A stretch of DNA of 52,613 nt from Bacteroidales bacterium (GCA_028724885.1 JAQYTJ010000030.1:1-52613); one strand, 5' to 3'; positions 1-8,253 are shown, counted from the first letter of the stretch. Made by a program: numbers and translations. Notes: generated by a model not told the origin, from the letters alone.

Positions 1-207
1 GGCGTGATGGGTGATGAGCGCACGTACGAGAATCCTGTCGCCCTCCGCGCCGTGGTTTCGACCGATGCGATGACAGCCGACTGGTTCCACTTCCCATACG
101 ACTTCCTTGCGAATGTCAGCAACGAAATCATCAACAAAGTCCGCGGGGTCAACCGCGTAGTCTACGACATCTCCTCAAAACCACCAGCAACCATCGAGTG
201 GGAATAG
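1..207 (+). CDS. guaA: GMP synthase (glutamine-hydrolysing), C-terminal fragment
   Basis: This is the last 68 codons of GMP synthase, which aminates XMP to GMP using glutamine in purine synthesis in the cytoplasm. The gene starts outside the window, so the ATP-pyrophosphatase and amidotransferase domains are not visible. What is seen is the C-terminal dimerisation region: [12 protein letters not shown] near its start and a terminal [18 protein letters not shown], the almost invariant end of GuaA. The stop is TAG at 205-207. It converges with the restriction-modification genes on the other strand. No damage is visible in the part present. Confidence 0.97.
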   Translation, partial: GVMGDERTYENPVALRAVVSTDAMTADWFHFPYDFLANVSNEIINKVRGVNRVVYDISSKPPATIEWE

Positions 208-221
208 TTGCAATGTTTTTC

Positions 222-239
222 CAAGTGTGTCTACACTTG
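222..239 (+). terminator. Hairpin after guaA
   Basis: A 7-bp perfect inverted repeat (CAAGTGT / ACACTTG) with a 4-nt loop lies 15 bases after the guaA stop. No clear U-tract follows, so it is only a possible weak terminator or 3'-end stabiliser. The remaining bases up to 371 are AT-rich and show no gene. Confidence 0.35.
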
Positions 240-371
240 ATTATCCAACTAAATCTTAATTCATTTTTAGGGAGAATCAACCAATTACAGGCAAACTTGA
301 AATAATCAACAGATTAGTTTTTTTTAAAAATTTTGAAAATCCGGAGCTGACTCACTTTGGTCACCCTCATC

Positions 372-1226
372 TTATATTATCTGAATCACCTCGTCATAAA
401 CCTTAGGAATATCCTTAAAGTTTATTCTGAATTTAGTGCCGTGATTATGTCCAGTACGAGCATCAAAATCCACGTATAAGCATCCATCCTCAACGGCATT
501 GATAAATTTGTCCATATTCACTCTCTTAAGCATAAGAACTTTATTGTAGTGGAAGTATTCTTTGCCATGCTCCCTTTTAACATCGGCAAGCACATAAAAG
601 CAATTGAGCAGTTTTGTGCCCGCCTTTGTATATAAGTCATTGAATCCCCAGTATGGAATCACTTTGAACGGACCAAGGCCAACTCTTTCTTCTACACTTT
701 TTAACCACTCACTATGCATATCAGAGCACTTTGTACTATCAAAGATGAACTCCACCCTTTGCTCTTTTCTATTCACATTAAGTTTGAATCCTCTATCCGT
801 AAAAGTCACTGCATTAGTAGTGCTCCTAAAAGATTTCTCATCAACAGCATATCCAGGCATACCCGCCTTTCTGTGTTCCCATCCATATAGAGGAAGAAGC
901 ATATTGGGAACTAATGATGCTGCTCGTGGAGAAGGTTCTACGTGGCATAGCGTTGTAAGTGATCTAGTGGTAGAACGTTGTGATTTCAATTCCCATTCCG
1001 CAGCATTGGGTATCGGTAGGTTGTTCTCAGGTATTCCCAATAAATCCTCTAAGATATTTCCAACGGCGCCATCGTTCCCTCTCCTATAATTTTCAATCCA
1101 CCCCTTTGCCTCTATCTCTTTGAAATTAGTGATAAGTTCATCCTTAGTGATTAGTTGTAATGTGGTAGGCATATTGTCGAATAAAAAGTAAAACATATCA
1201 GAATAAAGTAGGGTCGGCATCCTCAT
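372..1226 (-). CDS. Type II restriction endonuclease, MvaI/BcnI-like
   Basis: Predicted restriction endonuclease of the MvaI/BcnI-type family, which cuts CCNGG-like sites as a monomer; the exact site here cannot be read from the sequence. The N-terminal part carries GAVGNILEDLLG (residues 53-64) and PNAAEWELK (73-81), the place of the family's acidic-ExK metal site, with E79 and K81 present and Asn74 where MvaI has Asp. A family-like EPSPRA segment and YGWEH follow. The reading frame overlaps the methyltransferase stop by 29 bases; a later ATG at 1196, two bases past that stop, and one at 1172 are alternative starts. Its partner methyltransferase is directly upstream, the usual operon layout. 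Family call is by recognition of these motifs, not by a search. Confidence 0.78.
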   Translation of the reverse strand: MRMPTLLYSDMFYFLFDNMPTTLQLITKDELITNFKEIEAKGWIENYRRGNDGAVGNILEDLLGIPENNLPIPNAAEWELKSQRSTTRSLTTLCHVEPSPRAASLVPNMLLPLYGWEHRKAGMPGYAVDEKSFRSTTNAVTFTDRGFKLNVNRKEQRVEFIFDSTKCSDMHSEWLKSVEERVGLGPFKVIPYWGFNDLYTKAGTKLLNCFYVLADVKREHGKEYFHYNKVLMLKRVNMDKFINAVEDGCLYVDFDARTGHNHGTKFRINFKDIPKVYDEVIQII

Positions 1227-1965
1227 ATAATTTTACTGGTAGTCCCCTTGCTATTTTAATGCGATTTTCTGCAGAATCACAATAAGTTTGGGATAACTCT
1301 ATGCCGATGTAATGCCGATTCAGTCCAATTGCAGAAACGGCCGTTGTTCCACTACCCATAAACGGATCCAGTACAACTTGCGCTGTTGTGCTCCCAATGA
1401 TTCTGTCAATCAGTGCTACTGGGAAAGGGGCAGGATGAGAATTGTTGGTTTCTTGCATAAATTCCCAAACATCACCCTCGCCACTCGCTTTGGGTGCCAA
1501 TTTAAAACCTTTCTTCGCTATCAAATAAATCACCTCATAGGTGGGAAGAAAATATCCAGGATTGAAGTTTATACCGCCTTTGCGTTTCCATATAATAATT
1601 TGCCTTACTGGAAAGTCTTGTACGATTTCGTGCCGATCTTGAATCAGGCCTCCTTGAACTCTCCATTTGTGGTTGTAGAATATGGCACCATCATCCTTTA
1701 TCAGACGCATCATCTCCGTTAGACAATCGTGCTGCCATTTGCAGTACATATCATACGGCATATTGTCGTCATAATCTGCATATCCATTACATAGAGCAGC
1801 GCTCGCCCATTTTCCCCCTCTACCATCTTTCATTCCGTTGCCAGTGCTATTTTTGAGGTTATAAGGAGGCGATGTTACAGCTATGTCGCAACATCCATCA
1901 GGCAATTCTTTCATTATGGAAAGACTATCCCCACAAAATATTTTATCTATGTAGTCGGTAATCAT
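1198..1965 (-). CDS. DNA methyltransferase (beta class, probably N4-cytosine)
   Basis: Modification partner of the adjacent endonuclease: an S-adenosylmethionine-dependent DNA amino-methyltransferase of 255 aa. The catalytic motif IV is TSPPYNL (residues 31-37) and the SAM-binding motif I DPFMGSGTT comes later (200-208), the beta-class order. The SPPY form is typical of N4-cytosine enzymes, which fits MvaI/BcnI systems, although N6-adenine activity cannot be excluded. A long variable segment between residues 40 and 85 would hold part of target recognition. It is the first gene of the pair, with its promoter only four bases upstream, so its message may be leaderless. The local AT content is higher than in the flanking housekeeping genes, as expected for an acquired cassette. 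Confidence 0.9.
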   Translation of the reverse strand: MITDYIDKIFCGDSLSIMKELPDGCCDIAVTSPPYNLKNSTGNGMKDGRGGKWASAALCNGYADYDDNMPYDMYCKWQHDCLTEMMRLIKDDGAIFYNHKWRVQGGLIQDRHEIVQDFPVRQIIIWKRKGGINFNPGYFLPTYEVIYLIAKKGFKLAPKASGEGDVWEFMQETNNSHPAPFPVALIDRIIGSTTAQVVLDPFMGSGTTAVSAIGLNRHYIGIELSQTYCDSAENRIKIARGLPVKLYEDADPTLF

Positions 1966-1969
1966 ATTG

Positions 1970-1999
1970 CAAATATACTGAATTTAGTTGGCGCTCAAA
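1970..1999 (-). promoter_or_regulatory. Bacteroidota-type promoter of the restriction-modification pair
   Basis: TTTG (1996-1999) and TATATTTG (1970-1977) are separated by 18 bases, a full match to the Bacteroidota -33/-7 pattern. The -7 box ends four bases before the methyltransferase ATG, so transcription should begin at or within a base or two of the start codon. Confidence 0.8.
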
Positions 2000-2118
2000 T
2001 AATATAGTTTCAACAATCCCAAAAGTGGAACATCTATATTATTGATAATCAGTGGCAACATTAAATCTATCCCTTTCTCTATTTCAGGATCATCCTCAAT
2101 ACCATGAAACTGAAACAT
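1984..2118 (-). CDS. 44-aa hypothetical ORF, probable gene remnant
   Basis: A short open frame upstream of the methyltransferase, starting MFQFHGIEDDPEIEKGIDLM and ending in a hydrophobic segment that closes with KLYYLSAN. Its composition (acidic middle, leucine-rich amphipathic end) looks coding, and the frame stays open six codons upstream of the ATG. It overlaps the -33 box of the methyltransferase promoter. I do not recognise the family. A 15-codon frame at 2142-2189 on the same strand (MSFLNYLRQVSKDKC) reads like the start of a small helix-turn-helix protein, so both could be pieces of one broken regulator gene; this link is inference. Confidence 0.35.
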   Translation of the reverse strand: MFQFHGIEDDPEIEKGIDLMLPLIINNIDVPLLGLLKLYYLSAN

Positions 2119-2140
2119 AAGCCACCCTTCTTTTTCTCAG

Positions 2141-2162
2141 GTTAGCACTTATCTTTGCTAAC
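2141..2162. repeat. Inverted repeat, possible operator or hairpin
   Basis: GTTAGCA and TGCTAAC form a perfect 7-bp inverted repeat with an 8-nt spacer, flanked on both sides by the direct repeat CTCAGGT. It sits upstream of the small ORF and the restriction-modification genes, where controller proteins of such systems usually bind. No controller gene is intact here. Confidence 0.4.
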
Positions 2163-2320
2163 TTGTCTCAGGTAATTAAGAAAACTCATAGGTATGCTCG
2201 ATAAGTTAACCTTAGATAGTTTTAATTATTGCGATTCGTATACAAAATACATATACAAACACACAACTCCCCTCATAACTTAACGATACACAACACGCAC
2301 AACAATTAAAGAAGAATAGC

Positions 2321-3658
2321 CTACTTGCAGGACATGATGTGCAATATGAGATTGTCGGTGGACTGCATGCCGACACGGCCAATTTCGCCGAGATTCAGTA
2401 TGGTCTTCTCTATGTCATCGTCCACGATGCCGTCATGCTTGGTAGCGCAGATGCCATTGAGAGCGAGGATTGCGGACTGGACGGAGCTGCATACTCCGGA
2501 AGCGACCTTCATGGCACAGCCGACTTTAGCCCCGTCGCAGACCATTCCGGTGATATTCCCCACCATATTCTTAATCGCAGCGCACACCTGCTCGTAAGAA
2601 CCGCCTTTCATCAGCACGATTCCGCATGACGAGCCCGTGGATGCCACTACGCATCCGCACAGGGCAGACAACCTGCCAAGGTAGGATTTTATATGTATGG
2701 CCACCAAGTTACTAAGAATCAATCCTCTGGCAAGGAGTTCGTCATCGAGTCCGAACCGCATTGCGTAAGCGATTACAGGCATGCTCACCGTGATGCCCTG
2801 GTTGCCGCTTCCCGAATTGCTCATGGCAGGCAGGGCGCAGCCATCCATCCTGGCATCTGAAGCAGCCGCTGTCATGCCCATGGCAAAGCTCATGAAATCA
2901 TCTCCGAAAATCTGCTCCTTGTTAGCGCTAATAGTCTTTCCGACCTTCAGCCCGTAATCACCATTCAAACCTTCGCGAGCCAAAGCAAGGTTATAATCAC
3001 GATCCGCCAAGATGAACTTGATATCCTGGAAATCAGCGGATTTTGCAAAATCGTAAATTTCTCTGACAGTGAGGCCATAACGAGACCTGTCACTGCTGCA
3101 TTCCTCCCCACCACCTAAATGGTCCGAGAATATGACTTTGCCATTGAAAGAGGTCTCGGCGATATGGTCATGAGCATCTTCGACTATGGCTATTGCACGA
3201 TCCCTGGATCCGTCCACTCGCACGGAAGCCTCCACATAGAGTTTCTTGCAAGTCTCAGCCAGGCCTATATGCACCTTGCAATTCTGTTCCAGCTTCTTTG
3301 CCGTGGCTACAGAATCGCTGCACATGTCTTTTAGTACTTCCAGCCCATATTCAGAACGTCCGCAGACCGCTCCCAGAGCTGCTGCTATCGGCATTCCAAT
3401 CATGCCCGTGCCAGGTATGCCGACACCCATGCCATTCTTCAATATATTCCCGCTCACTGCCACGTCTATTTCGAAAACAGCATGGGACCGCCACTGCGCA
3501 GCAGAAGAATCAATGTCTTTGGAATATTCTGCCATCACCTCGACCGCCTTCGCCGTGGCGAGGGCGACGGCTATCGGCTCGGTGCAGCCCAAAGCTGGCT
3601 TCACCTCCGCATGGATTATTTCGATTATCTCTTTCTCTCTGTCTGTCATTTCTGCCAA
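2321..3658 (-). CDS. cyuA: L-cysteine desulfidase / UPF0597 family protein
   Basis: Member of the UPF0597 (serine dehydratase alpha-like, iron-sulfur) family, whose characterised members are L-cysteine desulfidases that release sulfide, pyruvate and ammonia from cysteine. Seen here: the N-terminal GCTEP motif with Cys25, an internal SNSGSGNQG loop, and later cysteines in CGCVVAS and MVCDGAKVGC that fit a [4Fe-4S] site. At 445 aa it is of normal family length and no residue looks damaged. It begins four bases after the metallophosphatase gene, so the two are probably cotranscribed. Substrate could also be a related amino acid; the family call is firmer than the exact reaction. Confidence 0.85.
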   Translation of the reverse strand: MAEMTDREKEIIEIIHAEVKPALGCTEPIAVALATAKAVEVMAEYSKDIDSSAAQWRSHAVFEIDVAVSGNILKNGMGVGIPGTGMIGMPIAAALGAVCGRSEYGLEVLKDMCSDSVATAKKLEQNCKVHIGLAETCKKLYVEASVRVDGSRDRAIAIVEDAHDHIAETSFNGKVIFSDHLGGGEECSSDRSRYGLTVREIYDFAKSADFQDIKFILADRDYNLALAREGLNGDYGLKVGKTISANKEQIFGDDFMSFAMGMTAAASDARMDGCALPAMSNSGSGNQGITVSMPVIAYAMRFGLDDELLARGLILSNLVAIHIKSYLGRLSALCGCVVASTGSSCGIVLMKGGSYEQVCAAIKNMVGNITGMVCDGAKVGCAMKVASGVCSSVQSAILALNGICATKHDGIVDDDIEKTILNLGEIGRVGMQSTDNLILHIMSCK

Positions 3659-3662
3659 TTTT

Positions 3663-4838
3663 CTATTTTACAGCCGAAAATGTCAGATTCTTTGCAATCT
3701 TGCCATCTTCATGTCGTATTGTCACGCAAAGCTTCTTGCCTTCGGTATGCGCCTCTACTATGCCGTTATTGGAGTTCACGAGCACGGGATATTTTATGGT
3801 CGAGTTCGGCTCATGAAATTCATCTCTGTGCAGGTGTCCCGATATCATCAAGTCTATGCCCATGTCGTTCAGAACCGGGGTGAATTTGTCCGTGCAATCA
3901 TTCTGTCCATGCCAGCTTCCCGGAGCTTCAATCGTCGGCATGTGCGCAATGGCAACCCTGAATTTCGCAGACTGGAAATCCGGATCGTCTTTAAGGGTTT
4001 TCAGCCACTCGGCCTGCTCTGTACGGTAATTATCGTAGTCCACGATATTGGAATATTCAATGTCACTATCCGGCTTGTCCTCTCCTGTATCCAGAAGGAT
4101 GAAATAGACCGGACCTTGACGCAGAGTATAATAAAGATGCGGTTCGCGCGGATTGAAATAATTCTGAATTCCAGTGGCATATTCTCCCCTAGTCTCATGA
4201 TTGCCTCTGACAAAGTAAGGAGATTTCCCTGATGCGAAGACTCTTATGCTTTCATTCATGAATCCCGTGAAAATTTCTTCAGGCTTATTGAGGATGGAAA
4301 TCATGTCTCCATTGAAGAATATGAGATCGGCATCTTTATTTTTATTATATCCAAGCAGAACACCTATCAGGCTGTCCCTTGCATGTATGTCATTCAGAAC
4401 CACGAACGAAGTCTCTTTCTTGGCTTTGTCCAAGGTCGTGAATTTCAGGGGCGCCACGGAGTAAACGTCGGTAGACGCAACGTTTCCATAATGAACCCTG
4501 TTGCTCTTTCTGTACAGGATTTCTTTAGCGAAGACTCTGTAACGGTAATTCGTGCCAGGCTTTAGGCCAGTCAGCTTAACGGAGTGTAAGTTAGATGTGA
4601 CCTTAACGCCTATATTCGTGTCGAAATATTTCGGCCTCTCGCAGGCATAGAAAGACGTGCCGTCATCGGGCGCCAGCTCCACCCAGCCGATCGAAGGCTT
4701 GTCCGCCTCCCAAACCACGACGGCCTCGTTGTCCGTGATATTCTGTAAATAAGGTCCATGCAGAAGTTTAATCTGCGCAGTCAGTGCGATTGGCGCTACT
4801 AGTGCCAGCAACAAGATGATTTGTCTTTTAAAATCCAT
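3663..4838 (-). CDS. Secreted purple-acid-phosphatase-like metallophosphoesterase
   Basis: Exported phosphoesterase. A signal peptide (residues 1-21, ending LTAQ) is followed by a fibronectin-III-like purple acid phosphatase N-terminal domain (about 25-135, with LKPGTNYRYRV) and a calcineurin-type catalytic domain. The dinuclear metal motifs are present: D150-x-H152 in NDIHAR, NGD at 176-178, RGNHE at 211-215, and GHLH near 335. The protein should hydrolyse phosphate esters in the periplasm or at the surface; substrate is unknown. It follows a structured intergenic region and has its own probable promoter at 4860-4891. It precedes cyuA by four bases, probably as one transcript. Confidence 0.87.
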   Translation of the reverse strand: MDFKRQIILLLALVAPIALTAQIKLLHGPYLQNITDNEAVVVWEADKPSIGWVELAPDDGTSFYACERPKYFDTNIGVKVTSNLHSVKLTGLKPGTNYRYRVFAKEILYRKSNRVHYGNVASTDVYSVAPLKFTTLDKAKKETSFVVLNDIHARDSLIGVLLGYNKNKDADLIFFNGDMISILNKPEEIFTGFMNESIRVFASGKSPYFVRGNHETRGEYATGIQNYFNPREPHLYYTLRQGPVYFILLDTGEDKPDSDIEYSNIVDYDNYRTEQAEWLKTLKDDPDFQSAKFRVAIAHMPTIEAPGSWHGQNDCTDKFTPVLNDMGIDLMISGHLHRDEFHEPNSTIKYPVLVNSNNGIVEAHTEGKKLCVTIRHEDGKIAKNLTFSAVK

Positions 4839-4859
4839 GTCTTTCGATTATGCGCGGTG

Positions 4860-4891
4860 TAAAAATAGCCAATTTTTCAAATATGTACAAA
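4860..4891 (-). promoter_or_regulatory. Probable promoter of the metallophosphatase gene
   Basis: TTTG (4888-4891) and TATTTTTA (4860-4867, last base deviating from TAnnTTTG) are 20 bases apart, placing a start site about 15 bases upstream of the ATG at 4838. Confidence 0.5.
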
Positions 4892-4917
4892 GTCAGAAGC
4901 CATAAAAATCATTAGGT

Positions 4918-5137
4918 AAAAATCTTCGGTCGAATCAAGATGCAGCGCAACACTGGGGGATGAACTCATCCTGGAGTTACGAGAAATCAGGCCCTTTCGG
5001 GGTGCGCTGCCTGATGAGCTTGCTGGTATCCTCGACAGACTATTTCCGCCAGAAGGCGTGAGTTCCCACACTCAGTACTGAGCGAACGAAGTGGGCGGCT
5101 CCCTCCTAGAAGATAGCAGCCCTGCACCTTGAAACCC
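4918..5137 (-). ncRNA. Candidate structured RNA, about 220 nt, unknown class
   Basis: A GC-rich block in an otherwise AT-rich 320-base gap. On the minus strand positions 5119-5132 pair with 4935-4948 over 13 of 14 positions; one pair (5127/4940) is a G-U wobble only on this strand, which sets the orientation. Inside lie hairpins 5065-5069/5091-5095 (containing the palindrome CTCAGTACTGAG at 5071-5082), 5047-5050/5055-5058, 4986-4992/5009-5015 and 4958-4962/4967-4971. An alternative 8-bp stem, 4942-4949/5003-5010, would exclude the closing stem and part of an inner hairpin. A run of five U (4918-4922) follows a weak hairpin. Size and long closing stem recall 6S RNA, but I cannot match it to a known class. 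A leader or 3'-UTR element is the alternative. Confidence 0.55.
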
Positions 5138-5158
5138 TAGAAATAAAGAAATCCAACG

Positions 5159-8074
5159 TCATTTCTTTAGCTTAGACAGAATCCCGTCTTTGTCGAACGA
5201 AGCCGTATCTGAAGTTCCCACCTTGGACATGCATTCTTCAGCCTTTTCTTTATTGCCCAATCCCTCGTATGCCTTTGCCCTTATGTAATTTTCAAGGCGG
5301 AGGTCAATCATGTCATCGTAAGGCTTGCCGACCCCTAGATTCTCGTTCCATACCTCGGAATCGTCCACGCATTTGAGTGCTTTCTTGTAATTCTTGTGGT
5401 TGAGGCAGTCTACAGCCAGGCAAAGGTTCGCTTTCCGGAAAGCCATCCTTCCAGCCTGCGCGCCTTCGCTCGGCAGCACGGTAAGCCTGTTCAAAAGAGC
5501 AAGGCTCTCTTTGTATTTTCCTTCATCACAAAGCACGTTCGCATACCTAAGTCCAACTTTGTAATCGTCTTTATCCTTGGCCATGTACTTCTTTCCAACA
5601 GCCTCGGCATCGCTCAGACGCCCGGCAGACATATAGTAATTGATGAGAGCGTATCCTGTCCGCCAGCTTTCCTGCGTTTTCTCTGCTTTCAGCAGGTCAG
5701 CCAGTTTTTCCTCGCCAGATTCCAGCAAAGCCCTGCACAGATAGAATGGGGCATATTCAGGATCACCGCAACCTTTCAGCAGAGCCAAAGCCTTTGCCTC
5801 GTCTTGGCAAGCCCAATGAATCAGCGCTTCGTAATATTCATTTTTCCAACATGGCTTGACATCCTGCGCCCATTTCAGAGATTTAAGCGTCGAAGGCCTG
5901 AATGGGAACACGAATTCAGGAGAACCCTCCTGCGCCTTCTCCAATGCCACCAAGGCGGCAGACTCTTCTCCGGCAATATGCTTCATGTAAGCCAGCCTGT
6001 AATTCGCAATTGGGTAGTCGCTCACGAAACCAAGGAGCTTTTCTGCTTCCTGGGAGCATCCAATCTGCTCATACCATTCCTCCAGCTCTAGGATTTCCTC
6101 CCTCTTGAACTCGCCGGACAATGAAGAAACGAATTCGGCATCCGTGACGTTCCCAAGCATATAATTCTCGAACCTGAGACCATGAGCAAGCGGCAAAGTA
6201 CGCAGGACGCTGCTTATGACTTGCGAAGCCTTATCTTTCTGTCCCATCTTCCTGTATGCGAGGGCCAGGATATTCTTAGCCGAAAGATTCTCAGCATTGT
6301 ATTTCAGGCTACTCAATGCGAATTCCACTGCCTTGGCGTAATCTTTATCCAGCACATACATCTCGGCCAATTTCTCGAAGGCGGCAGTCCTGAAGCCAGC
6401 GTCCCTGGCCGCCACGCTGAAGCCATCTTTGGCATCTGTATTCTTCCCAAGAGCCTGACAGCACAAACCGTAAATGTAGTTTGCCTTGCCATCATAGGCA
6501 TTCAGGCTGAGAGAGGTCCGGCAAGATGCGAGCGCATCCTCACAACGGCCAAGCCTGAACAGCAATGAAGCCTGCGCATTCAGGGCAGGAAGAAAATATT
6601 TATCCTTCTGAAGGCATTTTTCCAGGTATTCGGCGGCCTTCCCGTAATCCTTCTGATTCAGGAACTGCTCGCCCTGGACATACAAACCGTAGACAGAGTC
6701 CCAGTCAAAATCGGCAGGAATGACTTTCGGCCTGTCAGTAATGTTGTCTTCCAGAATCTCTGAATATACCAAAAGGTCATCTCCGATGACCACTTTCAAG
6801 CGTCCTTCGGCAGCCACCGAGGATGGGAACGACTTTTCCAGCACCTCAAGCGCTTTGCACTCGAGGGGAATATCCTCCATCTGCCTGTCTCCATTGAATA
6901 TTTTCATATGTGCTGACATATTGACTGTAGGAGAATATAGCACCCTTATTTTATCATTATCCCTGATCACGTTTATTGCGCCAATCCTGCTGGCTTTCAC
7001 AATTCCTTTAATGTCCTCCACCGGGAACCAGTATTCAGTCCAAACATCAGTCTCCTGTGGAGCGAAAGACTCGCTGCGGAACGGGGTGTAAGAGCTTGCG
7101 GGGGCAGGCTGATTGAACATCCTGCCCGACTGCAGCTCAACATACTGGCCGTTGCTGTTCGTAAGCAAGTCTTCCCAAATCATTCCTTGGCGGGAGAGAC
7201 CCCAAATCCAGATTTTCATCCCGAGCTTAACCTGATAATCAGACACGTGAACCGAGCCATATTTGTCATCATGATAGAAGGCGCCATAGAAGTCGTTATA
7301 TTTTCCCAGGACGTGGTAAGATTTTGCCCCTCCGAAATCATTCTTCTCATACCACGAGATTTCCTTCCCATCCTCGCTTACCGGATAAGAGTGCAGGTCT
7401 CCTGCATGGCCTATATAATCCGTGCCTGGAAAAGCGAATTCCAGATTACCATAAGCATGATAGCCTGCGTTCATCCACTGGTAATATGGCTGGTCGATGG
7501 CAGAATAATTATGCCATGTGGTTTTCGTGGTGAAATATGCCTTGTCTTTTTCCAGCCGGACTTCGACAGTCCATAACGTGCGAGTCACCAGTTCGTAAGA
7601 AGAAAGCCAGCAGCTCACGCTGCCATCGCCATTCTTTGCCGTACAGTAATCCACGGGCGTAGCAGTGGTCGGAGCATGACCGATGATTCCGAAATTAAAC
7701 TCGATGCCACCAGATGTCCAAGGCCCACGCATGGATATGTCCCTGAATTTAACGGCATCGTTGCTGTAAATAAACTGCTTACCGGATTTTTTGTCAATCG
7801 CACCCCAAACCTTCCCGCCGATTTCCGGGAAAATATTTAATTTAATATATTCATTTTCAAGGGTGACGACGGTCCACTCCTCATCAATTGTTTTTGTCGA
7901 GAAACCATCATAACGGAAATATGGATAAATGGATTTCGAAGGATTGGCAACTGGATCGGGATCCGAAAATGGGTAAGTCCTAATTACTTGCCCACATTGC
8001 GAGATAATTGCTTCCTGAGCGAATGATGGCTGCAGGGCCAGAATGCCAAGAACGATGACAATGACTTTCTTCAT
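5159..8074 (-). CDS. Secreted DUF5107 and TPR-repeat protein
   Basis: A 971-aa exported protein with a signal peptide at residues 1-19 (ending PSFAQ). The first ~360 residues are a DUF5107 domain, a beta-rich fold related to aldose-1-epimerase/galactose-mutarotase-like carbohydrate-binding proteins; NYSAIDQPYYQWMNAGYH and MRGPWTSGGIEFNFG are typical stretches. From about 450 to the end, tetratricopeptide repeats follow one another (for example KAAEYLEKCLQKDKYFLPAL). The DUF5107-TPR pair is common in Bacteroidota near sugar metabolism and is presumed to act on or sense glycans in the periplasm; no catalytic proof is visible. It is transcribed alone from the promoter at 8135-8164. The structured RNA candidate begins about 20 bases after its stop. 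Confidence 0.85.
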   Translation of the reverse strand: MKKVIVIVLGILALQPSFAQEAIISQCGQVIRTYPFSDPDPVANPSKSIYPYFRYDGFSTKTIDEEWTVVTLENEYIKLNIFPEIGGKVWGAIDKKSGKQFIYSNDAVKFRDISMRGPWTSGGIEFNFGIIGHAPTTATPVDYCTAKNGDGSVSCWLSSYELVTRTLWTVEVRLEKDKAYFTTKTTWHNYSAIDQPYYQWMNAGYHAYGNLEFAFPGTDYIGHAGDLHSYPVSEDGKEISWYEKNDFGGAKSYHVLGKYNDFYGAFYHDDKYGSVHVSDYQVKLGMKIWIWGLSRQGMIWEDLLTNSNGQYVELQSGRMFNQPAPASSYTPFRSESFAPQETDVWTEYWFPVEDIKGIVKASRIGAINVIRDNDKIRVLYSPTVNMSAHMKIFNGDRQMEDIPLECKALEVLEKSFPSSVAAEGRLKVVIGDDLLVYSEILEDNITDRPKVIPADFDWDSVYGLYVQGEQFLNQKDYGKAAEYLEKCLQKDKYFLPALNAQASLLFRLGRCEDALASCRTSLSLNAYDGKANYIYGLCCQALGKNTDAKDGFSVAARDAGFRTAAFEKLAEMYVLDKDYAKAVEFALSSLKYNAENLSAKNILALAYRKMGQKDKASQVISSVLRTLPLAHGLRFENYMLGNVTDAEFVSSLSGEFKREEILELEEWYEQIGCSQEAEKLLGFVSDYPIANYRLAYMKHIAGEESAALVALEKAQEGSPEFVFPFRPSTLKSLKWAQDVKPCWKNEYYEALIHWACQDEAKALALLKGCGDPEYAPFYLCRALLESGEEKLADLLKAEKTQESWRTGYALINYYMSAGRLSDAEAVGKKYMAKDKDDYKVGLRYANVLCDEGKYKESLALLNRLTVLPSEGAQAGRMAFRKANLCLAVDCLNHKNYKKALKCVDDSEVWNENLGVGKPYDDMIDLRLENYIRAKAYEGLGNKEKAEECMSKVGTSDTASFDKDGILSKLKK

Positions 8075-8134
8075 ATCAGGCTATTATTTTTATTTCTATT
8101 ATGGTATGGGGACCAATTTTGCTGACGTAATTTA

Positions 8135-8164
8135 CAAATTTACTCTATTTTGGCTGTTTGGCAA
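8135..8164 (-). promoter_or_regulatory. Promoter of the DUF5107-TPR gene
   Basis: TTG (8162-8164) and TAAATTTG (8135-8142) are 19 bases apart, a good Bacteroidota promoter. The predicted leader is about 54 nt before the ATG at 8074. Confidence 0.65.
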
Positions 8165-8177
8165 GTGGCTAAGACGT

Positions 8178-8207
8178 AAAAAGCCGGCTCACGCTTATGA
8201 GCCGGCT
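8178..8207 (-). terminator. Rho-independent terminator of pgk
   Basis: A perfect 10-bp inverted repeat, AGCCGGCTCA / TGAGCCGGCT, with a 6-nt loop, followed on the minus strand by five U. It lies 47 bases after the pgk stop. This is the strongest terminator in the window. Confidence 0.9.
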
Positions 8208-8216
8208 AATTCTGTT

Positions 8217-8241
8217 GTCATCCTGACGGAAGTCAGAATCT
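8217..8241. repeat. REP-like stem-loop element
   Basis: GTCATCCTGA, then a short CTGAC-GGAA-GTCAG stem-loop, then AATCT. It has the same outline as the elements at 52317-52426 (GTCATCC, stem-loop, GGATCT). Together with a hairpin at 8242-8254 and the terminator it makes three consecutive stem-loops behind pgk. Confidence 0.5.
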
Positions 8242-8253
8242 AGGTCTTCGACC

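Larger units (their letters stand above)
1966..2320. other. Intergenic region between the restriction-modification genes and cyuA
   Basis: A 355-base AT-rich gap. It holds the methyltransferase promoter, the 44-aa ORF and a 7-bp inverted repeat at 2141-2162. From about 2165 to 2320 I see only low-complexity AT-rich sequence and no terminator for the gene ending at 2321. Confidence 0.6.

Noticed and set aside
2148..2157. TATCTTTG on the plus strand as a promoter
   Set aside because: No plus-strand gene follows and no -33 element is present; the bases belong to the inverted-repeat loop.
3246..4232. 328-aa plus-strand open frame
   Set aside because: Antisense to cyuA and the metallophosphatase gene, both of which have clear domains.
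4877..5071. 64-aa open frame on the minus strand in the gap before the metallophosphatase
   Set aside because: Ser/Pro-rich composition with no family pattern; it runs through the structured RNA candidate and the promoter of the next gene.
5396..6091. 231-aa plus-strand open frame
   Set aside because: Antisense to the TPR region of the DUF5107 protein and without recognisable domains.
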